DNA of 64,000 nucleotides from Tildeniella nuda ZEHNDER 1965/U140 (GTDB lineage Bacteria > Cyanobacteriota > Cyanobacteriia > Leptolyngbyales > Leptolyngbyaceae). Of this stretch, positions 35,526 through 48,518 are shown in pieces. The stretch's first letter is position 1. Each line of letters starts with the position of its first letter. The stretch is from assembly GCA_019358895.1 (NCBI GenBank), contig JAHHIG010000002.1:310001-374000 (forward strand), written 5' to 3'. Both the position numbers and the translations under genes were made by a program. The notes beneath the pieces are model-generated. The model was not told the DNA's origin. It did not search any database and saw only the letters and a program-made list of their open reading frames with translations.

Positions 35526-36488
35526 CTACTGGGGCTGAGTGGGTAAAAGCGGGGAATCGGTACAGCGGATAGCAATGGCAGTGGTTCTAGGTTGTGCTTT
35601 TAAGAGTGCCAAGAAGGTCGTGTTGCTAAAGCTGCGTGGATCGATGCGCGATCGAGAGCGATCGACCGCCCTATGGGTCGTGATTCGTCCATCTGCGACG
35701 CCTGTATTAGCGACTACCCAGGCAAGCGACTGATACTGAGCTTGCGTGTAGCCACTGTGTGTATAGCCGTTGTGGTTGCCATCGTAGGGTGTTTCGAGAG
35801 AAATGTGATAGGCAAAGTTATTGACTGACGCTGACAAAGCGGAACTGGTTCTCACAGCTTCTAGACCATTGGCACCAACAAAGGCAGAATTGCCCGCTCC
35901 AAAGGCTCGTTTGTCCGGTGGTACCAGGTAAACGACTGTGCCATTCCGCTTAATCAATGTGTGATAGCTCACCTGATCGTTATCATTGAGATGAAATGCC
36001 TTGAAGAGACCGATCGCGCTACTCGCAGAACCAACGGTTTCGTGCAGAACGACCAGCGGTTCCAGGTTTGCGGGGTTGCCATTGATATCGTTAAGAAAGC
36101 GATCGCCGTAGTTGGTCGGATCAATCAGCGCTACCTCTTCTCTCGGTACGTAACCTGTAGTTGCCTTTTCAGCGTTGTCAACGCTTTGAGACGCTACAGG
36201 CTCTTGCCGAAAACGTGAGAGAGAGACTGCACCATCTGCAAGCAGCTTGGCACGCCGTTCCAGCATCGCTTTTTTACGTGCCTTGGCGCTCCCTTGATCA
36301 GGCTGTACGGCACAGGCAGTAGAAGCAGGATTGGCTGGCGATGCAGAAGGAATCAGTGGAGCTAGCGTCGGTTGTGACCGCGTTTCTGCTCCCTGAGCGG
36401 TTGCTAGATTGCGACTGTTGATCGCTAGTACAAATGTCATCAGGCAAAGTACAGCTGCCAGAATAGCGGTTAAAAGTCTTCGGTTCAT
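35526..36488 (-). CDS. N-acetylmuramoyl-L-alanine amidase (PGRP/Amidase_2 type), secreted
   Basis: A 320-residue zinc amidase that splits peptidoglycan stem peptides. An N-terminal signal/anchor helix (about 5-24) is followed by a linker. The catalytic domain carries zinc ligands in VVLHETVGSASS and ITTHRAVDRSRSRIDP, plus the tyrosine of VSYHTLIKRNGTVVYLVPPDKRAFGAG. It probably acts in cell-wall turnover or cell separation. The ATG at 36488 (MNRRLLTAILAAVL) starts the signal peptide; the frame extends to 36608 but overlaps the end of the WD40 gene. Confidence 0.87.
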   Translation of the reverse strand: MNRRLLTAILAAVLCLMTFVLAINSRNLATAQGAETRSQPTLAPLIPSASPANPASTACAVQPDQGSAKARKKAMLERRAKLLADGAVSLSRFRQEPVASQSVDNAEKATTGYVPREEVALIDPTNYGDRFLNDINGNPANLEPLVVLHETVGSASSAIGLFKAFHLNDNDQVSYHTLIKRNGTVVYLVPPDKRAFGAGNSAFVGANGLEAVRTSSALSASVNNFAYHISLETPYDGNHNGYTHSGYTQAQYQSLAWVVANTGVADGRITTHRAVDRSRSRIDPRSFSNTTFLALLKAQPRTTAIAIRCTDSPLLPTQPQ

Positions 36489-36543
36489 CTCGATTCGTTG
36501 TAAACCTTTAGTTCTGCGATGATCCGGTTCTGATCGGACCTGA

Positions 36544-40968
<4,425 letters not shown>

Positions 40969-41496
40969 AGGTAAAAAGTAGGCGCTACAAAAGTAAACAG
41001 TGATTGAAGGGCGACTTCTCGAAGAGTGGCTTCTTGAAGGTTTATCATCAAAGCCTTGACCAGCACTAAGTTCGTAGTTTGTGTGCTCTAAGTTGCAAGC
41101 GGTCTTTAGAAACCGCTCTCGCATGATCCAGTACGGTGCGTTTGCAAAGGCGCTTGTGCCTGCTAAAGTGCTGATAAAAGGAGCTGAAACGTCATCTAGA
41201 TTGCTGACCTAGACGATCTTAGATGCTTATCCTATGAGCTTCTCGCTCAGCGCTTTGTTGTAGTAGTGACATTCTTCTCACTTTACACGCACCTCTAGCG
41301 CACCCTGCTGAAACCGCTAAATGTCAAATTTGGCACATTTTGAGTTTTTTTTTTCTCATAGGCTGACGACATCTTGCTACGGCTGTCTTATAAGTGATCG
41401 TTGCAGTCCCAAATGTCGCGTCTCCGCTTCACAGCGCCCCTGCACACTGTTAGTAACCCCTTTCCCCTTCATACTGTTTCTCAGGAGAATTAGAAC
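40969..41496. other. Divergent intergenic region between STAND gene and BMP transporter operon
   Basis: 528 bases with no gene recognised. A possible operator, AAATGT-N10-ACATTT, lies at 41319-41340, followed by a T11 tract from about 41346. I found no ykkC/guanidine or purine riboswitch motif in front of the transporter genes. Confidence 0.5.
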
Positions 41497-42690
41497 GTGA
41501 GTACGAGAAGACCTCTATATATTCCCCGTCGTCAGATCATTCGGGGTTTGATGGCAACCGCTGCTTTTGGTGCCACGTCTAAGCTGTGGACGGGATGTTC
41601 TTCTGCCCCCCCTGAGACCCAGGCAAGTAGCGGTGGTACAGCCAGTCCGGTTTCAGACAAACCGATCGTGATTGGGTTTATCTACAACGCGCCCAAAGAT
41701 GACTACGGCTGGAACCAGGCACAGGCAAAAGGTGCTGCCGCGATCGCCGCGATCCCTGGCATTAAAATCGTGGAGCAAGAAAGCGTTCCTGAAACCAAAG
41801 AAGTTCAGGAAGTCATGCGTAACATGATTGACCAGAACGGGGCGACAGTCATTGTGCCTACCTCCTTTGGCTACTTTGATCCACACGTCCTGGCAGTCGC
41901 AAAAGACTATCCAGAAGTGCAGTTCTTCCACTCCGGTACGCTCTGGAAAGAGGGTTTACCGAATAACGTGGGCAGCTATTTTGCGCTGATCGACGAGGGA
42001 CAATACCTGGCTGGGCGCATTGCTGCCGAGACCACGAAAACAGGCAAGCTGGGCTTTGTCGGCGCGAAACCCATTAATCCAGTCCTCCGTAACATTAATA
42101 GCTTCATTCTGGGTGCCCGCAGCGTTAAACCCGACCTTAAGGTGCAGGTGATCTTTACAGGCGATTGGGCATTGCCTGTGAAAGAGGCGGAAGCCACGAA
42201 CTCTCTGGCTGACCAGGGCGTGGATGTCGTTGGTGTACACGTAGACAGCCCCAAAGTGGTGATCGAGACCGCTGAGAAACGCGGCATTTTTTCGAGCGGA
42301 CTCCACTCTGACCAGTCAGCCCTGGCTCCTAAGGGCTATCTGACTGGCACTATGTATAACTGGGCAACGATTCACAAGAAATATGTGGAGTTGCTTAAGT
42401 CAGGTAAGACCTTGATGAATGGCGGCATTCCACACCAGGTGATTGGCGGCATCAAGGAAGACTACATCAGTTTGGCAACCTTTGGTCCAGCGGTATCAGC
42501 CGCCGCCAAAACGAATGTTGACGCAACGAAAGCGAAGCTGATTGACGGATCGCTAGTGGTGTACAAGGGCGCAATTAAGGACAACACAGGCGCGGTGAAG
42601 ATTCCCGCAGGTACCACTTACAAAGTGACGGATGCGGCACCGACCCAGATCAATTGGTTGGCTGAAGGCGTTGTTGGGAAGGTAAGTTGA
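41497..42690 (+). CDS. BMP-family lipoprotein, ABC transporter substrate-binding protein
   Basis: Substrate-binding protein of a BmpA/PnrA-type importer; characterised relatives bind purine nucleosides. The 397-residue precursor has an N-terminal twin-arginine (RRQIIRGLM, 11-19) and a lipobox ending at C34 (LWTGC), so it is probably a lipid-anchored periplasmic protein. The mature part shows YGWNQAQAKGA, VPTSFGYFDP and GVHVDSPKVV. GTG start at 41497 with AGGAG upstream. It heads the operon with two permeases and an ATPase, and a hydrolase gene follows. The ligand is inferred only. Confidence 0.9.
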   Translation: MSTRRPLYIPRRQIIRGLMATAAFGATSKLWTGCSSAPPETQASSGGTASPVSDKPIVIGFIYNAPKDDYGWNQAQAKGAAAIAAIPGIKIVEQESVPETKEVQEVMRNMIDQNGATVIVPTSFGYFDPHVLAVAKDYPEVQFFHSGTLWKEGLPNNVGSYFALIDEGQYLAGRIAAETTKTGKLGFVGAKPINPVLRNINSFILGARSVKPDLKVQVIFTGDWALPVKEAEATNSLADQGVDVVGVHVDSPKVVIETAEKRGIFSSGLHSDQSALAPKGYLTGTMYNWATIHKKYVELLKSGKTLMNGGIPHQVIGGIKEDYISLATFGPAVSAAAKTNVDATKAKLIDGSLVVYKGAIKDNTGAVKIPAGTTYKVTDAAPTQINWLAEGVVGKVS

Positions 42691-42693
42691 CCT

Positions 42694-43836
42694 ATGGCAC
42701 TCAGTCGTTCTAACTGGCGATCGACCGCTGAAGCAATCTGCATTCCTCTGGGTGCCTTGATTGTCGCGTTGATCATTTTCGGTGTTTTCTGCGCCATCTG
42801 TGGCAGAAATCCGTTTGCTATCTATGAGGCGATCTACAAGTCGGCGTTTGGCAACTGGCGATCGTTCCAGGGCACACTCTTACGCGCGGCACCGCTGATG
42901 CTGACGGCTCTTTGTACCGCACTGCCAGCTCGTTTGGGGCTAATGATCATTGGCAACGAAGGTGCGTTGGTCATGGGTGGCATTGGTGCTGCGATCTTCG
43001 GGCTTTTACTCTCTTACGGCAGCGTTCTTCCATCGCCTGATCAGGTGCAGAGTCTTCTGGGCTTGCCCCCGCTCGTCGTGCAGCTTGGCATGGCGCTCGG
43101 TGGGATTATCTTCGGTGGCGTGTGGATTGCGATCGTCGGTGCGTTACGGCATTACCGGGCAGTCAACGAAACCATCAGCAGTTTGTTGATGAACTACATT
43201 GCGATCGCCCTCCTCAATCACCTCGTCGAAGGTCCGATGAAAGACCCGGCATCGCTCAATAAGCCCTCTAGCTTCCCAATTCCGGACATTTACAAGATTG
43301 GCAACATCTTCTCCACCCGAATTCACTACGGCTTGATCTACGGCATTATTGCCTGCGTCATTGCCTACTTCTTGATTCAGCACACCACCTTTGGGTTTGC
43401 TGCCCGTACCGCGGGTGGCAACATCAAAGCCGCTCGTATTGCTGGGCTACCCGTTGGCAAGCTCACCATCATCATTTGTTTTCTAGCAGGCTCTTGTGCT
43501 GGACTGGCAGGCATGGTTGAGGTCGCGGCTGTTCAAGGACAGGCAAACGCATCCATCATTGCAGGCTACGGCTATGCGGGCATTTTGGTTGCCTTCGTTG
43601 CCCGCTACAATCCGCTTGCGGCAGCGCTCGTGGCTATTCTGTTAGGTGGCATCATTGCCAGCGGTGGTGCGCTCCAACGCGTGTTTAATATGCCGGATGC
43701 AACGGTTCTGGTGTTTCAGGGCATTGTCTTCATCGTTGTTTTATACAGCGAGTCGCTTTACGGACGCTTGAAGATTTTCAAAGAGCCAGAGCTGAAGGGT
43801 ACTCCACCCGCTACCACAACAGCGGCGATCGTCTAG
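42694..43836 (+). CDS. BMP-type ABC transporter permease 1 (YufP-like)
   Basis: A 380-residue inner-membrane protein of the RbsC/BMP permease family with about ten hydrophobic helices, and the characteristic NEGALVMGGIGAAI and AGYGYAGILVAFVARYNPLAA segments. The N-terminus of about 10 residues is cytosolic. It starts 3 bases after the stop of the binding protein and pairs with the shorter permease at 43935. The gap after it (43837-43934) contains a hairpin. Confidence 0.9.
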   Translation: MALSRSNWRSTAEAICIPLGALIVALIIFGVFCAICGRNPFAIYEAIYKSAFGNWRSFQGTLLRAAPLMLTALCTALPARLGLMIIGNEGALVMGGIGAAIFGLLLSYGSVLPSPDQVQSLLGLPPLVVQLGMALGGIIFGGVWIAIVGALRHYRAVNETISSLLMNYIAIALLNHLVEGPMKDPASLNKPSSFPIPDIYKIGNIFSTRIHYGLIYGIIACVIAYFLIQHTTFGFAARTAGGNIKAARIAGLPVGKLTIIICFLAGSCAGLAGMVEVAAVQGQANASIIAGYGYAGILVAFVARYNPLAAALVAILLGGIIASGGALQRVFNMPDATVLVFQGIVFIVVLYSESLYGRLKIFKEPELKGTPPATTTAAIV

Positions 43837-43844
43837 CCGGAAAG

Positions 43845-43908
43845 GCTAAAGGCTGAAGGATAAAGGCTAAAAATTTTAGCCTTCAGCCTTTAGCCTTCAT
43901 CCTTTCAT
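43845..43908. repeat. Hairpin repeat (AAAGGCTGAAGGATAAAGGC type)
   Basis: AGGCTAAAA and TTTTAGCCT form a perfect inner stem in a longer imperfect inverted repeat of TAAAGGCTGAAGG and CCTTCAGCCTTTA-type arms, just before permease 2. Similar words (AAGGGCTGAAGGATAAA) occur near 61547. Could lower distal expression of the operon. Confidence 0.65.
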
Positions 43909-43934
43909 TCATTTACTTTATTCGGAGCACAGCA

Positions 43935-44885
43935 ATGGCAACAGAGGCATTAGGCGCATGGGGCGTTGTACTAGGGATTTTTGCTGGTACGCTGCGCGGG
44001 AGTGCCCCCTTCTTATTCGTGAGTTTGGGCGAGTGCCTAACCGAGAAGAGTGGCAAAATCAATCTGGGTCTGGAAGGCACGCTGCTGACGGGGGCAATGA
44101 GTGCCTACGCAGTGTCGTATCTGCTACAAGATAAGGTGGGTGCAGCCGTGTCTCCCTGGATTGGCGTTTTAGTGGCAGGCATCGCAGGCATGGGGCTGGG
44201 CTTCATCCATGCATGGCTATCACAGCAGCCAAAGGTGAATGACATTGCCGTTGGCATCGCCATGATTATTTTTGGCAGCGGTATTGCGTTCTTCCTGGGA
44301 AAACCATTCATTCAGCCGAAAGCGCCACCGTTGCCCACGATCGATCTGGGTAACTGGAGTTCGATTCCAGCGGTACAGTCGGCACTCAAGATTAGTCCAT
44401 TGTTTATTCTCGGCGTGGCGATCGCGCCTCTCATGTTCTGGTTCTTCAAATCGACGCGCTGGGGTTTATTTATCCGTGCCGTTGGTGATAGCCCTGATGC
44501 CGCTCTCGCAATGGGCATGTCTATTTCTAAGGTGCGGATGCTCTGCATCGTAGCAGGTAGTTTTCTCGCAGGCATCGGTGGTGCCTCTCTCTCCCTCTAC
44601 TATCCCGGTCTGTGGTCTGAGAGTATCTCCAGCGGTCAGGGCTTGATGGCGGTCGCGCTGGTGATTTTCGCCCGTTGGAATCCCATTCAATGCTTATGGG
44701 CATCGCTCTTCTTTGGAGGTGCGCAAGCCGTTGGTCCTGCTTTGCAATCGGTTGGCATTGAGCAAGGACGCTACCTGTTCAATGCGGCTCCTTACGTATT
44801 GACCTTGCTGATCATGGTGATCACCTGCTCACCTAAGAAAACGCTTTCGGGCGCACCAGGCGCGTTGGGAACCATTAGTGGTTAA
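43935..44885 (+). CDS. BMP-type ABC transporter permease 2 (YufQ-like)
   Basis: A 316-residue permease of the same family as the preceding one, with about nine hydrophobic helices and family segments SGKINLGLEGTLLTGAMSAY, KVNDIAVGIAMIIFGSGIAFFLG and GDSPDAALAMGMSISKVRML, in which the coupling loop reads SPDAA. Together the two form the heterodimeric channel. Starts at the ATG at 43935. Confidence 0.9.
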   Translation: MATEALGAWGVVLGIFAGTLRGSAPFLFVSLGECLTEKSGKINLGLEGTLLTGAMSAYAVSYLLQDKVGAAVSPWIGVLVAGIAGMGLGFIHAWLSQQPKVNDIAVGIAMIIFGSGIAFFLGKPFIQPKAPPLPTIDLGNWSSIPAVQSALKISPLFILGVAIAPLMFWFFKSTRWGLFIRAVGDSPDAALAMGMSISKVRMLCIVAGSFLAGIGGASLSLYYPGLWSESISSGQGLMAVALVIFARWNPIQCLWASLFFGGAQAVGPALQSVGIEQGRYLFNAAPYVLTLLIMVITCSPKKTLSGAPGALGTISG

Positions 44886-45062
44886 GGTCGAGATTGGAGG
44901 CGGTAGATTGGGATTGCTAAAAGAAGCCTGCTGCCTTTAGCCAATGTAACCATGCTGAAGACGTAGCGAAACCAACCTCTCACGTCGATCGCCCACTTAA
45001 ACGCATCAAGCTCCTAGAAACATCGATTCAGAATCATCACTCTCACCCCTCCAGGAGGCAGC

Positions 45063-46628
45063 ATGACCGAAGTTGCAGACCCGTTAACCCACACTTCAAC
45101 GAACAACGCCCACGCCTTGATCGGTCCACCTGATTTAGAAGTGGTCAACATGACCAAGCGCTTTGGCTCCTTCACGGCGCTGGAAAATGTTTCGATGAAG
45201 CTGAAGCCTGGAACCTTTCATGCGTTGCTGGGGGAGAACGGTGCGGGCAAAAGTACGCTCGTCAAGTGCATCATGGGCTTTTATACCCCTACGTCGGGTG
45301 AGGTGCGGATTGATGGCAGCGCGCGCACGATCGACAGCCCCCGTGATGCCCATACCTACGGCATTGGGATGGTCTACCAGCACTTCACGTCTGTACCCGC
45401 GATGACGGTTGCCGAAAACTTAGTCCTGTCTCGCTTTGATAACACTAACCTCATCAACTGGAAGAAAGAGTTTGAAGGTCTATCTGCCTTCATGGAGACT
45501 GCGCCCTTCAAAGTACCCCTAGATCTGACGATCGCTCAGCTTGCAGCCGGACAAAAGCAAAAGCTCGAAATTCTCAAGCAGCTCTATCTGCAAAGCAAGA
45601 TTCTCATTCTGGATGAACCAACGTCTGTTCTTACGCCTGCGGAAGCCGATGAAGTCTTGGGCTTGATTCGGGAGCAGGTGACAGATGGCAAGTTGAGCGT
45701 CCTGATGATTAGCCATAAGTTCCGCGAAATTACCGCTTTTGCTGACGAAATCACCGTGCTCCGCAAAGGGCAATTTGCTGGTAACGGCAGAGTCAAAGAC
45801 ATGACTGTCTCCGAAATGGCGGAGATGATGATGGGCGAAAAACGCGACCCGCAAAAGGTCGAAAAAACCATTCACGGCGAACCTGCCGCAGTGCTTCAGA
45901 TCAAAGACCTTCACGCGAACAAAGACAACGGTTTGGAAGCCGTCGGTGGCGTGAATCTTACCGTTCATAGCGGTGAAGTCGTCGGCATTGCGGGCATTTC
46001 TGGCAACGGTCAGCGCGAACTGGTCGAAGTGCTGGCAGGTCAGCGTCCTGCAACCGCTGGCGAAGTGTTGGTCGATGGCAAAGTGTACAAAATGACCCGC
46101 GCCGAAATGTTTAAGAATCGCGTGTTTGTGCTGCCGGAAGAGCCGCTCCGCAATGCGTGTGTCGCGCACATGAGCGTAGCTGAGAACTTGGCGCTGCGTA
46201 CCTTCGATCGCCCACCCCAGGCAAAAGGCATTCTGCTTATCTTCAAGGCAATCCGCGAAATGGCAGTCGGCTTAATCAGTTCCTTTAAAATCAAAACGCC
46301 CTCGCCCGACACGCCCGTCGGCAACCTCTCTGGGGGCAACGTCCAGCGTACCGTTCTCGCACGCGAACTTTCAGAAGACCACATCAAGCTGCTGATTGCT
46401 GCTAACCCCTGTTTCGGGTTGGACTTCGCAATGGTGGACTACATTCATGGACAAATTCTCGAAGCCCGCAATCGCGGTGTTGCCGTGTTGTTAGTGAGCG
46501 AAGATTTGGACGAGTTGCTGAAGTTATCCGATCGCATCTTCGTCATCAGCGGTGGCGAATTTGCCTACGAAAGCAAGATCGAAGACGCAGACTTTGCCGC
46601 GATCGGTCAAAGTATGGCAGGACATTAG
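45063..46628 (+). CDS. BMP-type ABC transporter ATP-binding protein (duplicated NBD, YufO-like)
   Basis: A 521-residue ATPase with two nucleotide-binding domains in one chain. The first has an intact Walker A (GENGAGKST) and Walker B (ILILDEPTSVLTP). The second has a degenerate Walker A (GISGNGQRE) but a signature LSGGNVQR, as is usual in RbsA/YufO proteins. It lies after permease 2, with SD AGGAGG before the ATG at 45063. It energises uptake through the two permeases. Confidence 0.92.
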   Translation: MTEVADPLTHTSTNNAHALIGPPDLEVVNMTKRFGSFTALENVSMKLKPGTFHALLGENGAGKSTLVKCIMGFYTPTSGEVRIDGSARTIDSPRDAHTYGIGMVYQHFTSVPAMTVAENLVLSRFDNTNLINWKKEFEGLSAFMETAPFKVPLDLTIAQLAAGQKQKLEILKQLYLQSKILILDEPTSVLTPAEADEVLGLIREQVTDGKLSVLMISHKFREITAFADEITVLRKGQFAGNGRVKDMTVSEMAEMMMGEKRDPQKVEKTIHGEPAAVLQIKDLHANKDNGLEAVGGVNLTVHSGEVVGIAGISGNGQRELVEVLAGQRPATAGEVLVDGKVYKMTRAEMFKNRVFVLPEEPLRNACVAHMSVAENLALRTFDRPPQAKGILLIFKAIREMAVGLISSFKIKTPSPDTPVGNLSGGNVQRTVLARELSEDHIKLLIAANPCFGLDFAMVDYIHGQILEARNRGVAVLLVSEDLDELLKLSDRIFVISGGEFAYESKIEDADFAAIGQSMAGH

Positions 46629-46753
46629 AAGCACTCAGCGATTAATTTGGAGAAGTTGTTGGTTTTTAGTTTTTAGAAGGACTAAGAACTTTGAGCCAAC
46701 GGATGTCGATCGTAGATTGTTGCTTAACAACTAACAACCAACAACTAACAACT

Positions 46754-47446
46754 ATGGCTACAATTTCTGCCTTGCCCTATGACTACGAACTGCCTAGCTC
46801 CAGCAACGTTGCGTTGATCGTGATTGACATGCAGCGAGATTTTATGGAACTCGGTGGTTTTGGCGATATTTTAGGAAATAATGTTAGCTTGCTGCAGGCG
46901 ATCGTCCCTACACTCAAGCAACTGATTGATGGGTTTCGTGCGTTAGAATTGCCGATTTTTCATACAATCGAATGCCATCAATCTGACTTATCCGATTGTC
47001 CACCCTCCAAAATTAAGCGGGGTAAAGGTGAGTTGACGATCGGCAGCAAAGGACCCATGGGACGCATTTTAATCAAGGGCGAACTGGGCAATGGCATCAT
47101 TCCCGAATTGGCTCCTTTACCCAATGAAACGGTTATTTATAAGCCTGGAAAAGGTGCTTTTTATGCAACCGAATTGGAAGCAATGCTGAAAGAAAAAAAC
47201 ATTACGCACCTATTTATTACAGGCGTGACGACTGAAGTGTGTGTGCAAACTACTATGCGTGAAGCAAACGATCGCGGCTACGAGTGTGTCATGGTCGAAG
47301 ACTGCACCGAAAGCTACTTCCCAGAATTCAAACAATCAACGCTAGAAATGGTTCGCGCCCAGGGCGGCATCGTCGGCTGGACTGCTACTGCTGCGGACGT
47401 GCTCAAAGGGCTGGAAGCCTGGAAGCCTGCGAAAGCATTAGTTTAG
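46754..47446 (+). CDS. Isochorismatase-fold cysteine hydrolase, biuret-hydrolase-like
   Basis: A 230-residue alpha/beta hydrolase with the triad D25 (IDMQRDF), K133 (KPGKGAFYAT) and C163 (TTEVCVQTTMREANDRGY). Segments GPMGRILIKGE, IIPELAPLPNET and the above closely follow biuret hydrolase (BiuH) and related amidohydrolases, which act on biuret or ureidoacrylate. I infer a nitrogen-salvage role with the importer just upstream. The ATG at 46754 was chosen; the upstream frame to 46691 is repeat-derived. A hairpin (GTTGTTGG ... CCAACAAC) sits between the genes. Confidence 0.87.
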   Translation: MATISALPYDYELPSSSNVALIVIDMQRDFMELGGFGDILGNNVSLLQAIVPTLKQLIDGFRALELPIFHTIECHQSDLSDCPPSKIKRGKGELTIGSKGPMGRILIKGELGNGIIPELAPLPNETVIYKPGKGAFYATELEAMLKEKNITHLFITGVTTEVCVQTTMREANDRGYECVMVEDCTESYFPEFKQSTLEMVRAQGGIVGWTATAADVLKGLEAWKPAKALV

Positions 47447-47451
47447 CGGTC

Positions 47452-47480
47452 AGCTATCAGCCGTCAGCCGTAACTCGAAA
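47452..47480. repeat. Short heptamer-type repeat
   Basis: TCAGCTATCAGCCGTCAGCCG, three 7-mers of the TGACGGC/TGATAGC family (read on the opposite strand), right after the hydrolase stop. Same family as the arrays inside the STAND gene. Confidence 0.75.
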
Positions 47481-47607
47481 CTCTCTAGCGAAGCGGCGCA
47501 AAGCGCTACTCAAATCTCCCCCTGCTTCCCTTGCTTCCTCTGCTCTCTCCTCTCCACATTCCCTTATGATGAGCTAGACCTGCTTATCGTTTGTCGCTCA
47601 CGTTGCA

Positions 47608-48504
47608 ATGCCCAAATGGATGCTGAAGGATCGGAGTCTGCTGCTACAGCGCCTCACGCCTTATCTTTTTTTGCTGCCTGCACTGATTGTCCTTAGCCTG
47701 ACCGTATTCTATCCCGCGTTGCAGGCGTTCTACCTCAGTTTTACGCGCTACGATGACCTCTACCAACCGCCTGTGTGGATTGGTTTGAAGAATTTTTGGC
47801 GGCTGTGGAGCGATCGCGTCTTTTGGGAAACCTTTCGCAACACGATTTTGTACCTGGTTTGTGTTGTGCCAATTCTGGTCACGCTGCCGCTGGGACTGGC
47901 AATTCTCGTCAACCAAAAGTTGCGCGGCATTCGTTGGTTTCGCGTCGCGTACTACACCCCAGTCGTCATTTCAATGGTCGTCGCTGGCATTGCCTGGAAA
48001 TGGCTCTACGCTGACAACGGCTTACTGAACCAACTATTGAAACTGTTAGGCATTTCGGCAGATGGCATTCCCTGGCTCACCAGCCCCAGTTGGGCGATCT
48101 TCAGCGTCATGGTTGTCACGGTTTGGAAAGGATTGGGCTACTACATGGTGATTTACCTGGCAGGCTTGCAGGCAATCCCCGAAGATTTATACGAGGCAGC
48201 GGCGATCGATGGCTCTGACGGGATCAGAAAGCATTGGGACATCACTGTACCGTTGATGCGACCTTACTTGTTGCTGGTTGCCGTCATTTCTGCCATTTCT
48301 GCCACAAAAGTCTTTGAAGAAGTCTACATCATGACGCAGGGTGGACCACGTAATAGCTCAAAGACGATCGTGTATTACATCTACGAGCAGTTTTTTGAAA
48401 ACCTGAGCTATGCCTGTACGATCGGACTGGTGATGTTTTTGATCATTCTAGGGCTGTCAGTGCTGCGGCTCAGCGTTGAACGACTAACCGCGAAAGAGAA
48501 CTGA
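47608..48504 (+). CDS. Sugar-type ABC transporter permease (MalF/UgpA-like), unpaired
   Basis: A 298-residue membrane protein with six hydrophobic helices and the coupling EAA loop EDLYEAAAIDGSDGIRKHWDITVPLMRP, typical of CUT1 sugar importers. The start ATG at 47608 begins MPKWMLKDRS. The second permease, the ATPase and the binding protein that such systems need are not in the window, so partners must be elsewhere. It ends 14 bases from the convergent DUF1997 gene. Substrate unknown. Confidence 0.87.
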   Translation: MPKWMLKDRSLLLQRLTPYLFLLPALIVLSLTVFYPALQAFYLSFTRYDDLYQPPVWIGLKNFWRLWSDRVFWETFRNTILYLVCVVPILVTLPLGLAILVNQKLRGIRWFRVAYYTPVVISMVVAGIAWKWLYADNGLLNQLLKLLGISADGIPWLTSPSWAIFSVMVVTVWKGLGYYMVIYLAGLQAIPEDLYEAAAIDGSDGIRKHWDITVPLMRPYLLLVAVISAISATKVFEEVYIMTQGGPRNSSKTIVYYIYEQFFENLSYACTIGLVMFLIILGLSVLRLSVERLTAKEN

Positions 48505-48518
48505 TCGGGCAGACTGTG

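Noticed and set aside
41160-41496. Guanidine/ykkC or purine riboswitch before the BMP operon
   Set aside because: Conserved cores of these riboswitches were not visible.
45519-46169. A long antisense frame (216 codons) inside the BMP ATPase gene
   Set aside because: Phe/His-rich shadow of the ATPase frame, with no start signal.
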